64,000 nt of DNA from Neoceratodus forsteri. Its lineage: Eukaryota > Chordata > Ceratodontiformes > Ceratodontidae. The translations under genes were made by a program, and so were the position numbers. The number at the start of each line of letters is the position of its first letter. Position 1 is the stretch's first letter. This document shows, piece after piece, positions 33,100-44,977 of the stretch. Location: positions 200,666,501 to 200,730,500 of the forward strand of contig CM057458.1 of assembly GCA_016271365.2 (NCBI GenBank), given 5' to 3'. The notes under the pieces were generated by a model. The model ran no database searches. It had not been told where the DNA came from and worked only from the letters and a program-made list of their open reading frames with translations.

Positions 33100-33850
33100 C
33101 ACATCCAGGGAGGCAGGCTGGGGCCCACCGCCAGCCATGCCACACATGGGCACAGGAACACACTGCAGAACCAAGAAGACACCTGCACACCCCAAGCACA
33201 GCATCACTGGGGGTGGGACGGATGATCTACTGGCCCATGGGGACAAGCCAACAAAGCACAGCAGAGCCATGACACCCCAGCACAACCACTGGCAGGCTGA
33301 GAGTGCCACACACAGGGGGTTGACAACCACAGTACACATCAGCCCCCCATACGCACAGCACACCCTGCACAGTGACCCCAAGACACCACCCATGTGCAGT
33401 GACTGGCACTGCAGGAAACCATGCATCCCCGGCACACGTCAACCCCGTGCAGCAGAGAAGCATACAAGCCAGACACACCTGTGCACCCAGAAGTGGGTGG
33501 CAGCAGACGAAAGACCAACAGAAAGTCACTGCCATGCTGGATACCTCCCATGCACACACACGTGCACACACACACACACACACACATACCCAGGACCATA
33601 CCACCCCAGATGGCATGTACACCACTGCAACTGAGCAACCATAGCCAGCTGCAAATCAGAGACCAACACAGTATTCATATCAAAATATAAATGTATTATC
33701 AAAATGTAAAGCACAAAACAATCAACCATAACTATTTACAAGGGGGGGTACGGGTACAAGGTAGGGGTGAGCAAGGGGTAGGGATGAACAACTTGGAGAG
33801 GGAAGGCAGGGTGGTAGGGATGGGTGAAGTGGGAAGGGTAATGTGGCCTA
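33100..33850. other. Harbinger B, Myb-2 3' flank
   Basis: CA-rich non-coding DNA with a CA microsatellite (about 33556-33586). It corresponds to the TG-rich right part of copy A but is shorter. Confidence 0.6.
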
Positions 33851-35667
33851 AGGCCCAGAAGGCTGGTTCTCCTCCACCTGGTGCCGCTGTTCCCGGCAAT
33901 GCCTCCTCCGCAGGCCATGTCTACGGATGTCACTGAGGATGGCCTGGTTGTCTAGGGACACTTGTGTCAGTGCACGTATCTCCCGCTGTATCCTCCTGAG
34001 AACAGTGAGGCCTAGGAAAATGGGAACACAGTCAATGGCTGTGACTGACCACAACCCTGAACACCACCCAACCTGCAAGCCATATAGCCCAATGTCCCAC
34101 ACCTGTGATGGCATGCACCCACCCACAGTGAACCTGCACGTGGCCATCACAAACAGGTGGCACCAGCTATGTGCACCACTGCACACACACACTGCCCATG
34201 TCCATCACAGCATAAACAAGGCTGTCAAGTGACGTGGCAACATGGTGCGATGCCAGTTACACAGCTATGTGCCCAGTGCATGCATGGACCACCAGTGACG
34301 CATACACAGACGTGCTGTGACACTGGACAGTGATGCATGTCGCCTGTGTCGTGCATACATACATAGATACATAGACAGTGTCGGCAGATAAGGGCCTATG
34401 GCCCACCCAGTCTGCCCATTTGAGCTTGTAAGTTCAGTTTGTTTTCCTAGAAGTCTGTTGCACCTTACCCCTGACCTCCAGAATTCCTTTATGTCTATCC
34501 CATGCATTCTTAAATCCCGTGATTGTTTCAGCCCCCACTACTTCCTCTGGCAGGGTGTTCCACTTGTCCACCACCCGTTCTGTGAAGAAATTCTTTCTCA
34601 TGTTTCCTCTGAATCGTCCTCCCTCCAACTTCATCCCATGCCCTCTAGTCCTGGAACATCTTTTTCGCTTAAAAATAGTGTTTTCCTGCACCCTGTTCCT
34701 CCCTGTAAGATACTTGTATGTCTCTATCATAACCCCTCTCTCTCTCTCTCCTCTCTTCCAGGGAGTACATGTTCAGTTCATTCAACCTGTCTTCATAGGA
34801 CTTGTGATGCAATCCATACACCATCTTTGTTGCCCTCCTCTGAACCTTCTCTACCCAGTGTATGTCCTTACGTAGGTATGGTCTCCAGAACTGTACACTG
34901 TACTCCAGGTGGGGCCTCACTAGTGTCTTGTATAGTGGAATTATGAACTCCCTTTTCCTGCATGGTTGTGTTGTGCATGGCTGGTGGTCTTGCCCCCCCA
35001 GCATGCAATAGCATCCATGAAGTAATGATACTCACACTCCTCAAGCAGCTGGGTCTGCCGCTGCTGCTGCTGGGGCGCAACACCCACAGCACCACCGACC
35101 GGCACCGGGGCCCTGGCATGGTCCTCCTCACCCCGTGCCTGCATCCTCACATCCCGGCCTGTGGGAGACATATGTTGAGAAAAACATCAGTGTGACTCCA
35201 AAGCAGACTGCCCCCTGCCCCAGTGAGAGTGCCTGCCCACACAGCCAGACCCATGCATCTCACACCTGCACACACTGACACAGCCAACCATGGCAGAGCC
35301 ATCACCTATACACAGCCACCAAAACACACTCACACCCCTACAGAGAATACAGGTGCATAGATGATACACCCACCTGGCCTAGGCACCACGCCCCTCCTGG
35401 CATGTGACCATAGCCGCTCCAGAAGATGAGGATCCCTCCTGCGGAGGTCACTGTACCAGTGCCGCACTGCTCAGCTGACCGGGCACCGCCCAGTGACCCC
35501 CACCAGGTCACTGGCCACTTGCTGCCAGAACTGGGTCCTAGCAATGGTGAGGGTCACCTCACCATCCAGTGCCCCATAGTGGGTCTCCACCAGGGCCACC
35601 AAGTTGGCCACTTCTACAGGGCTCCACTGCACTGCCCTCCTGTGTGCCATGGTACCAACTTTACAGC
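33851..35667 (-). pseudogene. Myb/SANT-like protein 2 (Harbinger B)
   Basis: Exon 1 starts at about 35650 with MAHRRAVQWSPVEVANLVAL, ARTQFWQQVASDLVGVTG and, one frame over, WYSDLRRRDPHLLERLWSHARR up to a GTGGGT donor. This aligns with copy A from start to end at about 50% identity. Exon 2 (about 35160-35035) is Gln-rich and ends LLEEC; it has little similarity to exon 2 of A apart from its position. Exon 3 (about 34013-33851, after a CCTAG acceptor) encodes LRRIQREIRALTQVSLDNQA and a basic Glu-rich end. Exon 3 is separated by the CR1 insertion. Frame breaks occur in exon 1. Confidence 0.75.
34355..34960 (-). mobile_element. CR1 3' fragment inserted in Harbinger B
   Basis: The minus strand encodes the CR1 RT C-terminal region: [39 protein letters not shown], then in another frame RTRGHGMKLEGGRFRGNMRK and RVVDKWNTLPEEVVGAE. 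It ends with the GGCAGATAAGGGCC phrase and ATACATAG-type tail at 34355-34380. A CT microsatellite (34737-34755) marks the frame change. It is younger than Harbinger B, since it splits it. Confidence 0.88.
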
Positions 35668-36425
35668 AGGCAATATGGCACCCCGCTGCTCCGTAACCCC
35701 ATATGGAGATGTTGCACAATAGACCACCATAGGTTCCAATCGTGCTGTTCAAACAGCACCGTCACTTCACATAGCGCTGTCACCAGACAGCACAATAGGG
35801 CCGTACACATGGCAGCCGAACAGCGCCGGGGGCAAAGGTCAGACACCAGGTCATGGGCAATGACGCAAGGCCACGCACAGCGCCATCTGGACGATCCGCA
35901 TCCTGCGCAACCGACCACCTGCATACCAGTGCCACAGTGGACTTTTGCGCAGTAGTGCCACAGCGCCATATAGTGCCCAGTGCTGTAGCGCCACTGGCAC
36001 AATGGTGGCCATGGCCTGAATTGCCGATCACACACAGCACGTCAGCAGCGCAGCAGATGCCTGTGTAAGCTATCTGGGAATGTGCAATGCAGTGTACCAC
36101 ACAGTCACAGTTCTGCGCCATTGGCTCAGCCGACTCAACCGTATTGTGCAAAGCGCAACTTCGCGATATTCAGCTGACACATGCAAATCATCTGATCAGC
36201 CATGCAAAGGCGCAGTGGCGCGATTTGCATCTCATTATAGTTGCTCCACCCTAATTTGCATGCATTAAGCGCTATAAATGTGCGATAACAACAAGTGCGC
36301 TGGCCAGATTAGGTACTGCAGGTGAGAGGTGAGTTGCATGCTGTGTGATGTTCTGGACAATGGTCTTGGGAAAATGCTGTAGACTGCACAGTGACAGGTG
36401 TCCCCTTCCCCCCATACAGATCGCC
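35668..36425. promoter_or_regulatory. Bidirectional region between Myb-2 and Myb-1 (Harbinger B)
   Basis: Contains AAAGCGCAAC, CGCGATATTCAG, GCGCAGTGGCGCGAT and ATGCAAAT words, as in copy A and at the transposon ends. A pyrimidine-rich CCCATACAG just before the Myb-1 start suggests a spliced 5' UTR. Confidence 0.55.
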
Positions 36426-38088
36426 ATGACCGAGCAGAGACAAGGTGAGGGTGAGGATGGTGGGTGTAGGAGGAGGCCCAACTTTACCCCAGCAGAGACA
36501 GAGGCCCTCTTCCAGGCCTACCTGGAGGAGGAGCCACTACTGAGTGGACGGAGGGGCAACCCTCAGTCACATGCGGCTGCATGGGAGGCGGTAGCTCGGG
36601 CCGTGAACCTGCGCGGAAGCCACCAGCGCTCTGTGCAGGAATGCAAGAAAAAGATGGGGACAAACCACAGGAGGCTGAAGGAGAAGGTGGCAGCCTTCAG
36701 GGCGGCACGTGCTGGCACTGGCGGGGGCCAGCCAGCTGTGTTGGAGCTGACCCCGGCTGAGGAGACACTGGCGGCATCAATGCAGTGGAGCGCTATTGAG
36801 GGCGTACCAGGAGGTGGATTCCAGACAGGTGGAAGCCCATCACCGCACGGTATGACATGGTGGTGGTGTTGGGGGGGGGGGGAAGGTTGTTCACATGCAT
36901 TCACATGTACTCTTTCTGTTACAGATCCTGTTGGTCCTTCAGGAGACGGTGGTGGTGAGTCCAGGCAGTGATGATGACCTGCTGGACATGGAGGAGGGTC
37001 CATCCACCTCTGTCACCAGCCAGCATGCACTGCAGCAGCATGCACGCTGGGCCGCCAACTCTGGTGTCGGTGATTCGGTGGGGGTGAACAGCCTGTGTTC
37101 AGCAGTCTGGCATGCAAGCATGCCAGCACATTGTGACTGTGGTCAGGCACGCACTGCACCATTGATGATGCAAGGACTGCAATGGGCAGTGATAGGTGTG
37201 TGTCCCATGACGGACACACAGCAGCAGCAGCACGTGCCCCTGGGCCTTTCTGGTTCCAACTTGTGTACCAGCATGTTGGCACAGTCCCAGGCTGTGCCTG
37301 TCAGCACCGGTGGGGCAGCACCGGTGGCTGTGCAGGTGTCTGGCACTGTTGCGGCAACAGCGGTGGAACGAGTGGACCCTGGGACACAGCGGTTGGAGGG
37401 GCAGCAGCAGCAGTCACCCACCAGGTCTGGGGGTACAGTGTCAAGCGGTGGCACATGTCCGCCGCCCTTTGTTCTGCCCATTCCTGGTCCTGGTGAACAG
37501 CGCCCACCCTCAAGGGGTGTTGTGCATCAGGACCTTCCACACCCTGGGGGAGAGGACGCAGTTGGGGCACAGTACCCATTGGACGAGCACACCCGCCTGC
37601 TGCAGGAATCAGTACAGCAGCAGAGGTGGGTTGCAATGTCCGTGGAGGCACTGTCTGTGGCTGTGGAGCGGCACACAGGGAGTGTGCTCTGGACCGTGCA
37701 GAGCTGGTTCGTATGCGGAGGGATGTGACCGCCGCCATTGACAGGCGGACCCAGGCAGTGGTCTCTGTCATGGACGCATTGGGCACACAGTCAGGTGCCC
37801 CTGTACCGCACACCCCACACAGTTCACTCTCCACTCCCCATTCCCAGCATAGTGCGACACCAGGTTCTGTCGATGCGGGTTCTCGCTGTGGCCATCCCGA
37901 GCACCCCTGGTGCAGGTTTGTTCAGCGAGCTGCAGACCCCTATGCGGGCAAGGTCACGTTCGCGCAGTGGGACCCCTGGTGGTCCAACAGTGCCACTGCA
38001 TGTGGCCCCTGCTCAGCCTGCCAGGGCTGTTGGGTCACGGCGGGGCCACCCATGCATCTGCGGTGGCTGTGGGACAGTGCTACATGAC
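36426..38088 (+). pseudogene. Myb/SANT-like protein 1 (Harbinger B)
   Basis: Start at 36426, six bases after a CAG acceptor. Exon 1 encodes MTEQRQGEGEDGGCRRRPNF, TPAETEALFQAYLEEEPLLS, AAWEAVARAVNLRGSHQRSV and CKKKMGTNHRRLKEKVAAFR, then LTPAEETLAASMQWSAIEG. It is intact over 141 codons to the donor CACG|GTATGA (intron 36850-36924, 75 bp, acceptor TTACAG). Exon 2 begins DPVGPSGD in one frame; the acidic MEEGPSTS segment, coiled-coil region and the DVTAAIDRRTQAVVSVMDAL block follow over several frames to about 38088. Intron position and domain order equal those of copy A. Confidence 0.82.
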
Positions 38089-38546
38089 TGACCTGTCTCC
38101 CAGTGCGGGCCCTGTCTGGTGCTGCCCTCTGTGCAATGTGTCATGGTGGGCAGTGCTGCTGTGCTCTGCTCAACACGCCGACACACGACCACCTGCACAC
38201 CCCCAACTGCTGTCCACAGGTGCGTGTGCATGATGATGCCTGCATTGTACTGTACACCAAGGTGCAAGGGTGCCCAGCATCTGACACATGTACTTGGACA
38301 GTACAGGTGGTGGGGGTGGTCGGTGTTTCTGTGTGTTAGCAATGTCGGTTCTGCTGTGCTGTGCATCTGCCCATGTACGCTCTGTGCCTGGTGTGTGTGT
38401 GTCCATATGAGTGTTCACCCCTCCCTGATGGTATGTTTGCATGCCTGGACCCTTCCACTCCCCTGGCCGTCATGCACCCCTGGTGTGTTACCCTGTGTGC
38501 CTGTGGTTTGAGCATGGACAGTGTTGGTTGCACATGTCCCCTTGAC

Positions 38547-39764
38547 TTACCTGTGTTCTGCATAGTGCTCCTCTGTGATGGTATCCCGGTGCAGCTGGGC
38601 CTGCCAGATCAGTCGGGGGTCCCGCCATCCTAGGGGGGGCCGCTCATCACCATCAACACTGGCTCCACTGGCGTCCCCATCGCTGTCCCCCTCTTCAACC
38701 TGTAGGGCTATCCCATAGTCTTTGGCCATGTTGTGCAGGATGCAACAGGCCAGGAATATCCCACAGGCCTTTGGGGTCTGTACTGTAGGGCATCACCGAG
38801 GTGTCTAGGGCATCGAAGCATGCCTTGAGCATCCCAAACACCCGCTCTATGATGTTGCATGTGGAAGCATGTGCCTCATTATAGCGTTGCTGCGGTGATG
38901 GGGTCATGGGGCGCGATGCGGTGTGAGCAGCCAGGGATGGAGTGGGTATCCGCTGTCACCTGTGGGAGATAGTGGAGATCAGTCTCATGTTCAGGTCCAT
39001 ATTGCCCATATCCCTGTGTGCCACTACCATGGCACCTGTGGCATTCCACCCTTGCCCGAGTTTGCATTCCATACATGCGTACTCACCCACTAGATGGCCT
39101 GTGGGGATGTCCCACTCTCGAATCGATGGCACAGTGCGGACTGATACCATATGAAGGCATCATGTGCTCCACCAGGGTGTGTGGCACAGACATTGATTAT
39201 GCGCCCAGTGGCATCACACACCACCTGGCAGTTGACACTGGAGAAGCCCTTTCTGTTCCTATATGCAGCCCCATCGGGGCCAGGTGGTGTGCGAATGGCC
39301 ACATGGGTGCAGTCTATGGCCCCTAGCACACCAGGCATACGTGCTACCCTGTGGAACTCCTGCATGTTTGCTGTACGCTCTGCTGTGGTGCTGGGGAAAT
39401 GGATGTACTCCGCAGCATGTGGCAGCAGTGCGCTGAGGAACTGGGTGAGGATGCATGACGTGGCTGACTGTGTGATGCCTGTGGTGTCCTCTGTTGGCCT
39501 CTGGAAGGTCCCCGTGGCGAGCAGGCACATGCAGGCTGTCACCTTGGTCTCCACCGACAGAGCGTGACTCCATCATGAGGGTGCCTGCATCACATCACTG
39601 CACAGCTCACAGAGCCATCTCAGTATTGCCCTGTTCAGGTGGTACCGGCCCATGATCTCTACATCTGTGTACAGCCTCAAAGCTGATGCGGCACGGTATC
39701 GCTGTTGGGGCATACCGCACACGGGCCCTTCCACGGCCACATCCCCTGCAGCATGCATTCTCAC
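38547..39764 (-). pseudogene. HARBI1-like DDE transposase (Harbinger B)
   Basis: Begins near 39764 (MRMHAAGDVAVEG), continues with LYTDVEIMGRYHLNRAILRW, and after a frameshift near 39570 with METKVTACMCLLATGTFQ. GAIDCTHVAIRTPPGP holds the first Asp; VNCQVVCDATG and HPGGAHDAFIWYQSAL follow. The intron (39086-38960, 127 bp, GTGAGT...CCACAG) is in the same place as in A, so GDS with the second Asp is split by the splice site. Exon 2 has NIIERVFGMLKACF with the Glu, then a small deletion and frame change before MAKDYGIALQVEEG and the C-terminal RLIWQAQLH. A lost G before the donor also breaks the frame. Confidence 0.88.
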
Positions 39765-39941
39765 TCCTCATTACAGTTTCCATGTGAAGCTGGCACTGTC
39801 CATCTCCTGGCTTCTGACCCCCCCGGCTGCTGTTGCTGTGTTACCCCCACTGTCCTCACTGCTACTTCCACTGCACCAGGCACCCCCCGCTGGCCTCTAC
39901 AGCCTATGGCCCGCGTTTGCCTTGCCTGCCCTAGCCTGTCA

Positions 39942-39974
<33 letters not shown>

Positions 39975-40019
39975 CCCCACTTGGCATCCTTGTAGCATTC
40001 TTGCGCTGCTTCCTTGAGC

Positions 40020-40287
40020 CGTTTTATTTTGGCTCATTTCTGCTAGTGCGCAATTTCCAGCTGTTCCTCTGTTGCACATTGTGCAAGTATTTAAATATCG
40101 CATTGTGCTCTTTATGCATGGATCCACCTCCTTTGGTTGCACATGCCTTCATTTGCATTGCGCTGTTGCTCAGCATGTTTTCGGTGGCGCAACTGCCTCC
40201 TTCTGAATATCGCAAAATGGAGCATTTTTGGACTTGTGCATGCGCAACCCTGTTGCGCATGGCGCAACCCTTTTGAATATCCGGGCC
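40020..40287 (-). promoter_or_regulatory. Harbinger B right terminal and subterminal region
   Basis: Rich in TGCGCAA, GGCGCAAC and AATATCGCA words, homologous (inverted) to 24296-24560. Likely transposase promoter and binding region. Confidence 0.65.
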
Positions 40288-40745
40288 ATAGACTACATTC
40301 TGTAAATGTATATTGAATGCACTATTTCTATATATCTTCTTGTAGTTAAACATGTATACAAGCAAAGAAGGCAGTTCCAAAATGTACAGGTGCTCATAAC
40401 ATTAATGTAAACAGCACTCATAGTAAAAGTTAGGCACGCACACATACAGCAGATCAGGAATTCCAGAAGACAGTTCTTAGATTTTCCAATACAAAGTTTA
40501 TTTGTATAAAAAATAAAATGTTGTAAAACCAAAGTCAAAAGTAGCAATAGTAAAAAACAGACCTCCACACATGACTGTCATTTTCAGCTGTTCTCTTGCT
40601 TTTTCAAGAACAGTGCAAAATGTTGGTCCTGTGAGGAGGTTTGTTTTTCTCTGTTGTTACTTTTGACTTTAGTTTTACAATGTTTTCTTTAATGTACAAC
40701 TAAACTTTGTGATGGAAAATCCAAGAAGTACCTTCTGGAGCTCCT

Positions 40746-40792
<47 letters not shown>

Positions 40793-41282
40793 CTAACTTC
40801 TGGTGTGAGTAAAATATGTATATTGTTTGCTTGCAAGATACAGTATGTGTAGAATATATGTAGAATATATATTTTTATATATGTCAAATATATTTTTGTA
40901 AATGACTGCTTTGGTACTGTGTAGGTATTTGCATAACCAATTTGCATATTTCTAAAGTACAGTTTATCAACCAAAATCACAGTAAGTTCTATTTTCCAAA
41001 AAAAAATATTTGAATTAACAGCATCAGCTTACAGACCAGAGGGGAAAGTAAAGAGTAAAAAACAAGTACATGTAGGAACTCACCCCGACATGAAAGGGAA
41101 CCAAACAGGGGTGATATAGATACTAATCTGAGCCTTTATGAATTGTGAGATCAAGAGGTAAGTCCTATGTGCATGTATAAATGTACATTCTGTATATCTG
41201 TGTTAAAAGAGCATCAATAAATGATAATTCTAGTACAGATATCCAAATGGTTACTAACATACTAAAATGCCAGCAGAATAGG
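40288..41282. other. AT-rich DNA with (GT)n microsatellite
   Basis: No gene. A pure GT run of about 45 bases lies at 40748-40792. The phrase TAAAAGTTAGGCACGCACACA (40424-40443) and its partial reverse complement GTGTGTGCCTAACTTCT (40786-40802) form a weak inverted pair. Confidence 0.6.
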
Positions 41283-41610
41283 CCTAGCGGTCTTTCATGA
41301 CTGCTCGTTTGGTCAGCCCCCATTATGGGAGCTGACCTTGCTGCTCCCTTCACCTTCTCTGGCTTCTTCCTTCCCATTTCCTGATATTCTCGCAGCACTG
41401 GATTTTGCTTCCAGAACCCTTCCCCTGTACCTGTCCCACCCCCTCTTGAACCCCTCCACCAGCCCCCTGGGCAGTGCATTCCATGGCTCCACCACCCTCT
41501 CCATGAAGTAGCATCTCCTCCTTTCTCCCCTGAATCTTCCCCCTCCAGCTTCCACCCATGCCCTCTAGTTGCCCCTTTCTCCTTCCCTCAAAGCACCCTG
41601 GCTGCTCCTC
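41283..41610 (-). mobile_element. CR1 3' fragment, 5'-truncated
   Basis: The minus strand encodes MEAGGGRFRGERRRCYFMER and VVEPWNALPRGLVEGFKRGW, equivalent to the GGRLRGN...ERVVDAWNGLPEE end of the CR1 ORF2. It lacks the TTCTATG tail, and the 3' end reads GCCTATTCTGC on minus. It probably belongs to another CR1 subfamily. Confidence 0.75.
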
Positions 41611-42189
41611 CCTTACTAATAAGAGAAATTCCAAATGTACAGATAAAGATATGGTACATCAGAATTAATCTATTGTCTTTTTGTCTGGATATTTTCAGAT
41701 ATTTTTAGAATGAATGTATTTTAAAAATATTTTAGATATATATCAACTACATAAACAAGCATTTGTCAATGCTGAATGTTGTCTTGCTGGCATTGGCATT
41801 GGTAGTGCAAGCATTAGAGAGATGCATAATAGGAATGGCAGTGAAGTATAGAACTGACATCAACCCCATACTGCCCTGCAGAGAGTGACAGGCATTGGGG
41901 TGTACCTTTGGGTTGTTGGCCATAATGTTCATGCCATTTCACCTAACCCGACCCTGCAGGCTCTGACAAGTGTCACATTGTGCCTCGGGGTCATCGGGCC
42001 TTATGCTCACCCCATTTCATAAGGAAGTATGTTGAGATGGGTGCAACATAGGAGAATGGGGTGAACTATGGGTCGGAAGAGTCCAAGACACACCTGGATA
42101 GCTGTCTGTGGCTGCAGGGTGGGGGTGCAATGGCATGAGCATTACAGCCGACAATCCAAAGGCACACTCTGAAGCCTGTTAGTCTGTAC
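41611..42189. other. Non-coding, nothing recognised
   Basis: No frame or repeat that I can support. Confidence 0.4.
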
Positions 42190-43530
42190 AGGGTGGGATG
42201 TTATGGTTAGAAACCTAATGCCCTGGGTGTTTATTGGTATCTGCACTCCAAATTTCAACATGGCCTTTTTGTGGCCCCATATCATGAAAGCATGTGGGAC
42301 CTCTGCTAATGAATGGTGTAGCTGTGATTTTGTTAATGTGTCCCAAACGTTGATTTCCCACAGTGAGTGTGCCATTCTGCACCACATAAAAATGTCAGCT
42401 GCACCATTCATAAGGAGCTGTGAAGAGATGGCAATGTTGAAAATCTGGAGTGAAAATATAAAAAATTCTCGAAGTTATGAGTGTGCATGAAAACTGTGCA
42501 ACAAGCTTGTAACAGTCTTTTCTTGGAATTCTTTTACCAAATTTTGCCATAGGCATTTTGGGACCTCTGCTCATGAACAGTGGCAGTATGATTTTCTTAA
42601 TCTGTCCCAAATGTTGATTTCCCACAGCGACTGCACCATTGTGCACCAGATGTGCGAAACCACATTTTGGGCAGGATGTGAAAAAGACAGCTGTACTGTT
42701 CATAAGAAGGTGTGCAGAAATGGCAATGTTGACAGCTGGAGTGAAAATATAAAAAATTCTCAAACTTACAACTGTACATGACACTGTGCAACACACGCTT
42801 ATAACAGTCATTTTGTGGAATTTTTTCACCAACTGTTTAACATAGGCATTTTGGGACCTCTGCTTACGAACAGTGTTACTGTGATTTTCTTACTCTGTCT
42901 GGAACATTGTTTTCCTACAGCGACTGAGTCACTGTGCACCAGATGTGTGAAAACACATTTCAGGCAGGACGTGGAAAATGACAGCTGTACTGTTCATAAG
43001 GAGGTGTGAAAAAAATGGCAATGTTGAAAATCTGGAGTAAAAATATTAAAAATTCTCAAAAGTGACAAGCATGCATGGAAACTGCGCAATGCACACTCAT
43101 GACACGGCCATTTTTTGAAATTTTTTTCACCAAATTTGCAACATAGGCTTTTTTGGACCTCTGCACAAGAACAGTGTCACTGTGATTTTCTTACTCCGTC
43201 CCGAACATTATTTTACAACAGCGACTGAGCCACTGTGTGCCAGATGTGCGGAAACACATTTCAGGCAGGATGTGGAAAATGACAGCTGTACTGTTCATAA
43301 AGAGATGTGAAAAAAAGGCAATATTGAAAATCTGGAGTAAACATTTTAAAAATTTTCAAAGTTACAAGCGTGTGTGGAAATTGTGCAATGCACCCTCGTA
43401 ACATGGTCATTTTTTTGAATTTTTTCACTAAATTTGCAACATAGGCTTTTTGGGAGCCTGCCTCATGAACCGTCACACTGTCATTTTGTTAATCAGTCCC
43501 AAAAGGCAATTCCAGGCAGTGACAGCAAAA
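42190..43530 (+). repeat. Satellite-like tandem array, ~295-bp unit, about 4.5 copies
   Basis: The block GGCAATGTTGAAAATCTGGAG recurs at about 42430, 42722, 43017 and 43317 (spacing 292, 295, 300). Each unit also carries GGGACCTCTGC, a GTGATTTTCTTA block, ACAGCGACTG, GGCAGGATGTG and GACAGCTGTACTGTTCATAA. The last two complete units are more alike than the first two. No open frame is conserved across units. Confidence 0.88.
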
Positions 43531-44977
43531 TCACCCTTTGTAACCAAGTAATAGGATGACAGTGACAGAATTCACGAGGAGGGGTCCCAAGAAACCTATG
43601 TTGAAAATTTGGTGCCAAAATTCACAAAAATGGCTGAGATAGGCACCAAAGTCGGAAAAAAAACATTTATGCCATTATACAGCTTACTGGCATTTCTTCA
43701 GTTTTCGGTCAGCTTTAAAGAGTGTAGCTGTGTTCTCGGTCCACTGAAGATCATTGGGCCAGGCTACAGAGGTAAGTATGGGGTGAGGGTGTATGTGCGG
43801 AAGTGGTGTGCACAGAGGGTGGCTGCAGGCTGGGGTAGGGGACAGGATGGCGAGGGACCATTTCCCTTATTTCAGGTAAAATTAAAAAAATTCACCACAG
43901 ACTATTTTCTTTTTTTACAGGTTTGGCCACTCTGGGGTGGGCTCCCAGTGTGGTACATTTCTTTGGGGGGGGCATGTTAGCCACACTGGAGAGGGCTCCT
44001 AGTGTAGCACACTATTGGGGTGGGACAGTAGCAGGAAAATTGGGAGGGGGTTAACATGCTGACAGGGGGATTGGGCACCCCATCAGCAAACATAGCTGTG
44101 TTCAGAGGCATGATGCCAAGGGGGATTGGGCACCCTATTGGCAGACCACATCAGTAAAGCGGTCACATATGCCAACAAGGGGATTGGGAACCCCCCCATG
44201 TTGGCTTCCTAGTGACTGTGAGTGGCAGGCGGCAGGTGGCGAGCCACCACCCACAATATTTATTGAAGTGTTACAGCAGGCAAGGCATGCCCTGCAATGA
44301 GGGGTCGCTCCCTCATTGCAGTGGCTAAAACGTTTCAAGTTAGTGGCATTTTTGCAACTGCTGTCATTGAGAGCATGCAATCTAATTTGTGCCATGGAGT
44401 CCAGCCCTAAAAAGCAGTGGTGCCACAGGCCACAACATGACTGTACCTCCAAAACCTGCTCTTCCACTACATGCAACCTCAATATGTTGTCTGTGCTGTG
44501 TGCGGAAGACACCATAAAAAGTATGTCTATTAAAATATAGAAGGCATATAAGCAGATACACAAAATATATATCATGCACCTATAATAAATATATCATGGA
44601 AATATATTTATGATACATATTAAATATATTTGTCACATATATTCTGCAAATAAATCAGATATTTCAAATCAATCAATCTGAGATATTTTGCATATTCTTC
44701 AGACATATGACGAAACTATATTTTAAAATGTAATCAAACATGTATTTGAAACATAACTTCATAAATGTATCTAAAATATATTTCTTTTCCATATTTTTTG
44801 TATTATTTTCTTCTAATTCTTTGGACTTTTTGTACCGCTTCTCTCAGTGCAGCGCAGCCAGCAAATCACTGAGCATGCACTGTGTACAACTTGTGAAGTG
44901 CAGCAGTACAGTGTGCTAATTCTTACCAGAATAATTTTGCCACAATAAACAAAGTTATAATTAAAATATGAAGAAGA
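43531..44977. other. Non-coding DNA, short tandem repeat, AT-rich right half
   Basis: A ~56-bp motif around GGGGGATTGGGCACCC occurs three times at about 44064, 44119 and 44177. A second local duplication has CCACACTGGAGAGGGCTCC/CCACTCTGGGGTGGGCTCC (43926-44000). From 44520 to 44770 the DNA is very rich in ATATATT words. No gene is seen. Confidence 0.5.

Larger units (their letters stand above)
32824..40287. mobile_element. PIF/Harbinger transposon B, three genes, inverted relative to A
   Basis: The ends GGCCCAGATATTCAAA (32824) and TTTTGAATATCCGGGCC (ending 40287) enclose 7,464 bp, flanked by ATG on the left and ATA on the right (one mismatch in the presumed 3-bp duplication). The gene order mirrors copy A: Myb-2 (-), Myb-1 (+), transposase (-). 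Proteins are only about half identical to those of A where I can align them (Myb-2), so the copies are separate old insertions or subfamilies. A CR1 fragment (34355-34960) sits inside a Myb-2 intron. Confidence 0.9.

Noticed and set aside
24296..40287. A single composite transposon using the outer ends of A and B
   Set aside because: Each copy has its own full pair of ends and plausible 3-bp flanks, so separate insertions explain the data more simply. Kept only as a question in the findings.
42190..43530. CRISPR array
   Set aside because: The repeat unit is ~295 bp and fully tandem without unique spacers, in vertebrate DNA.
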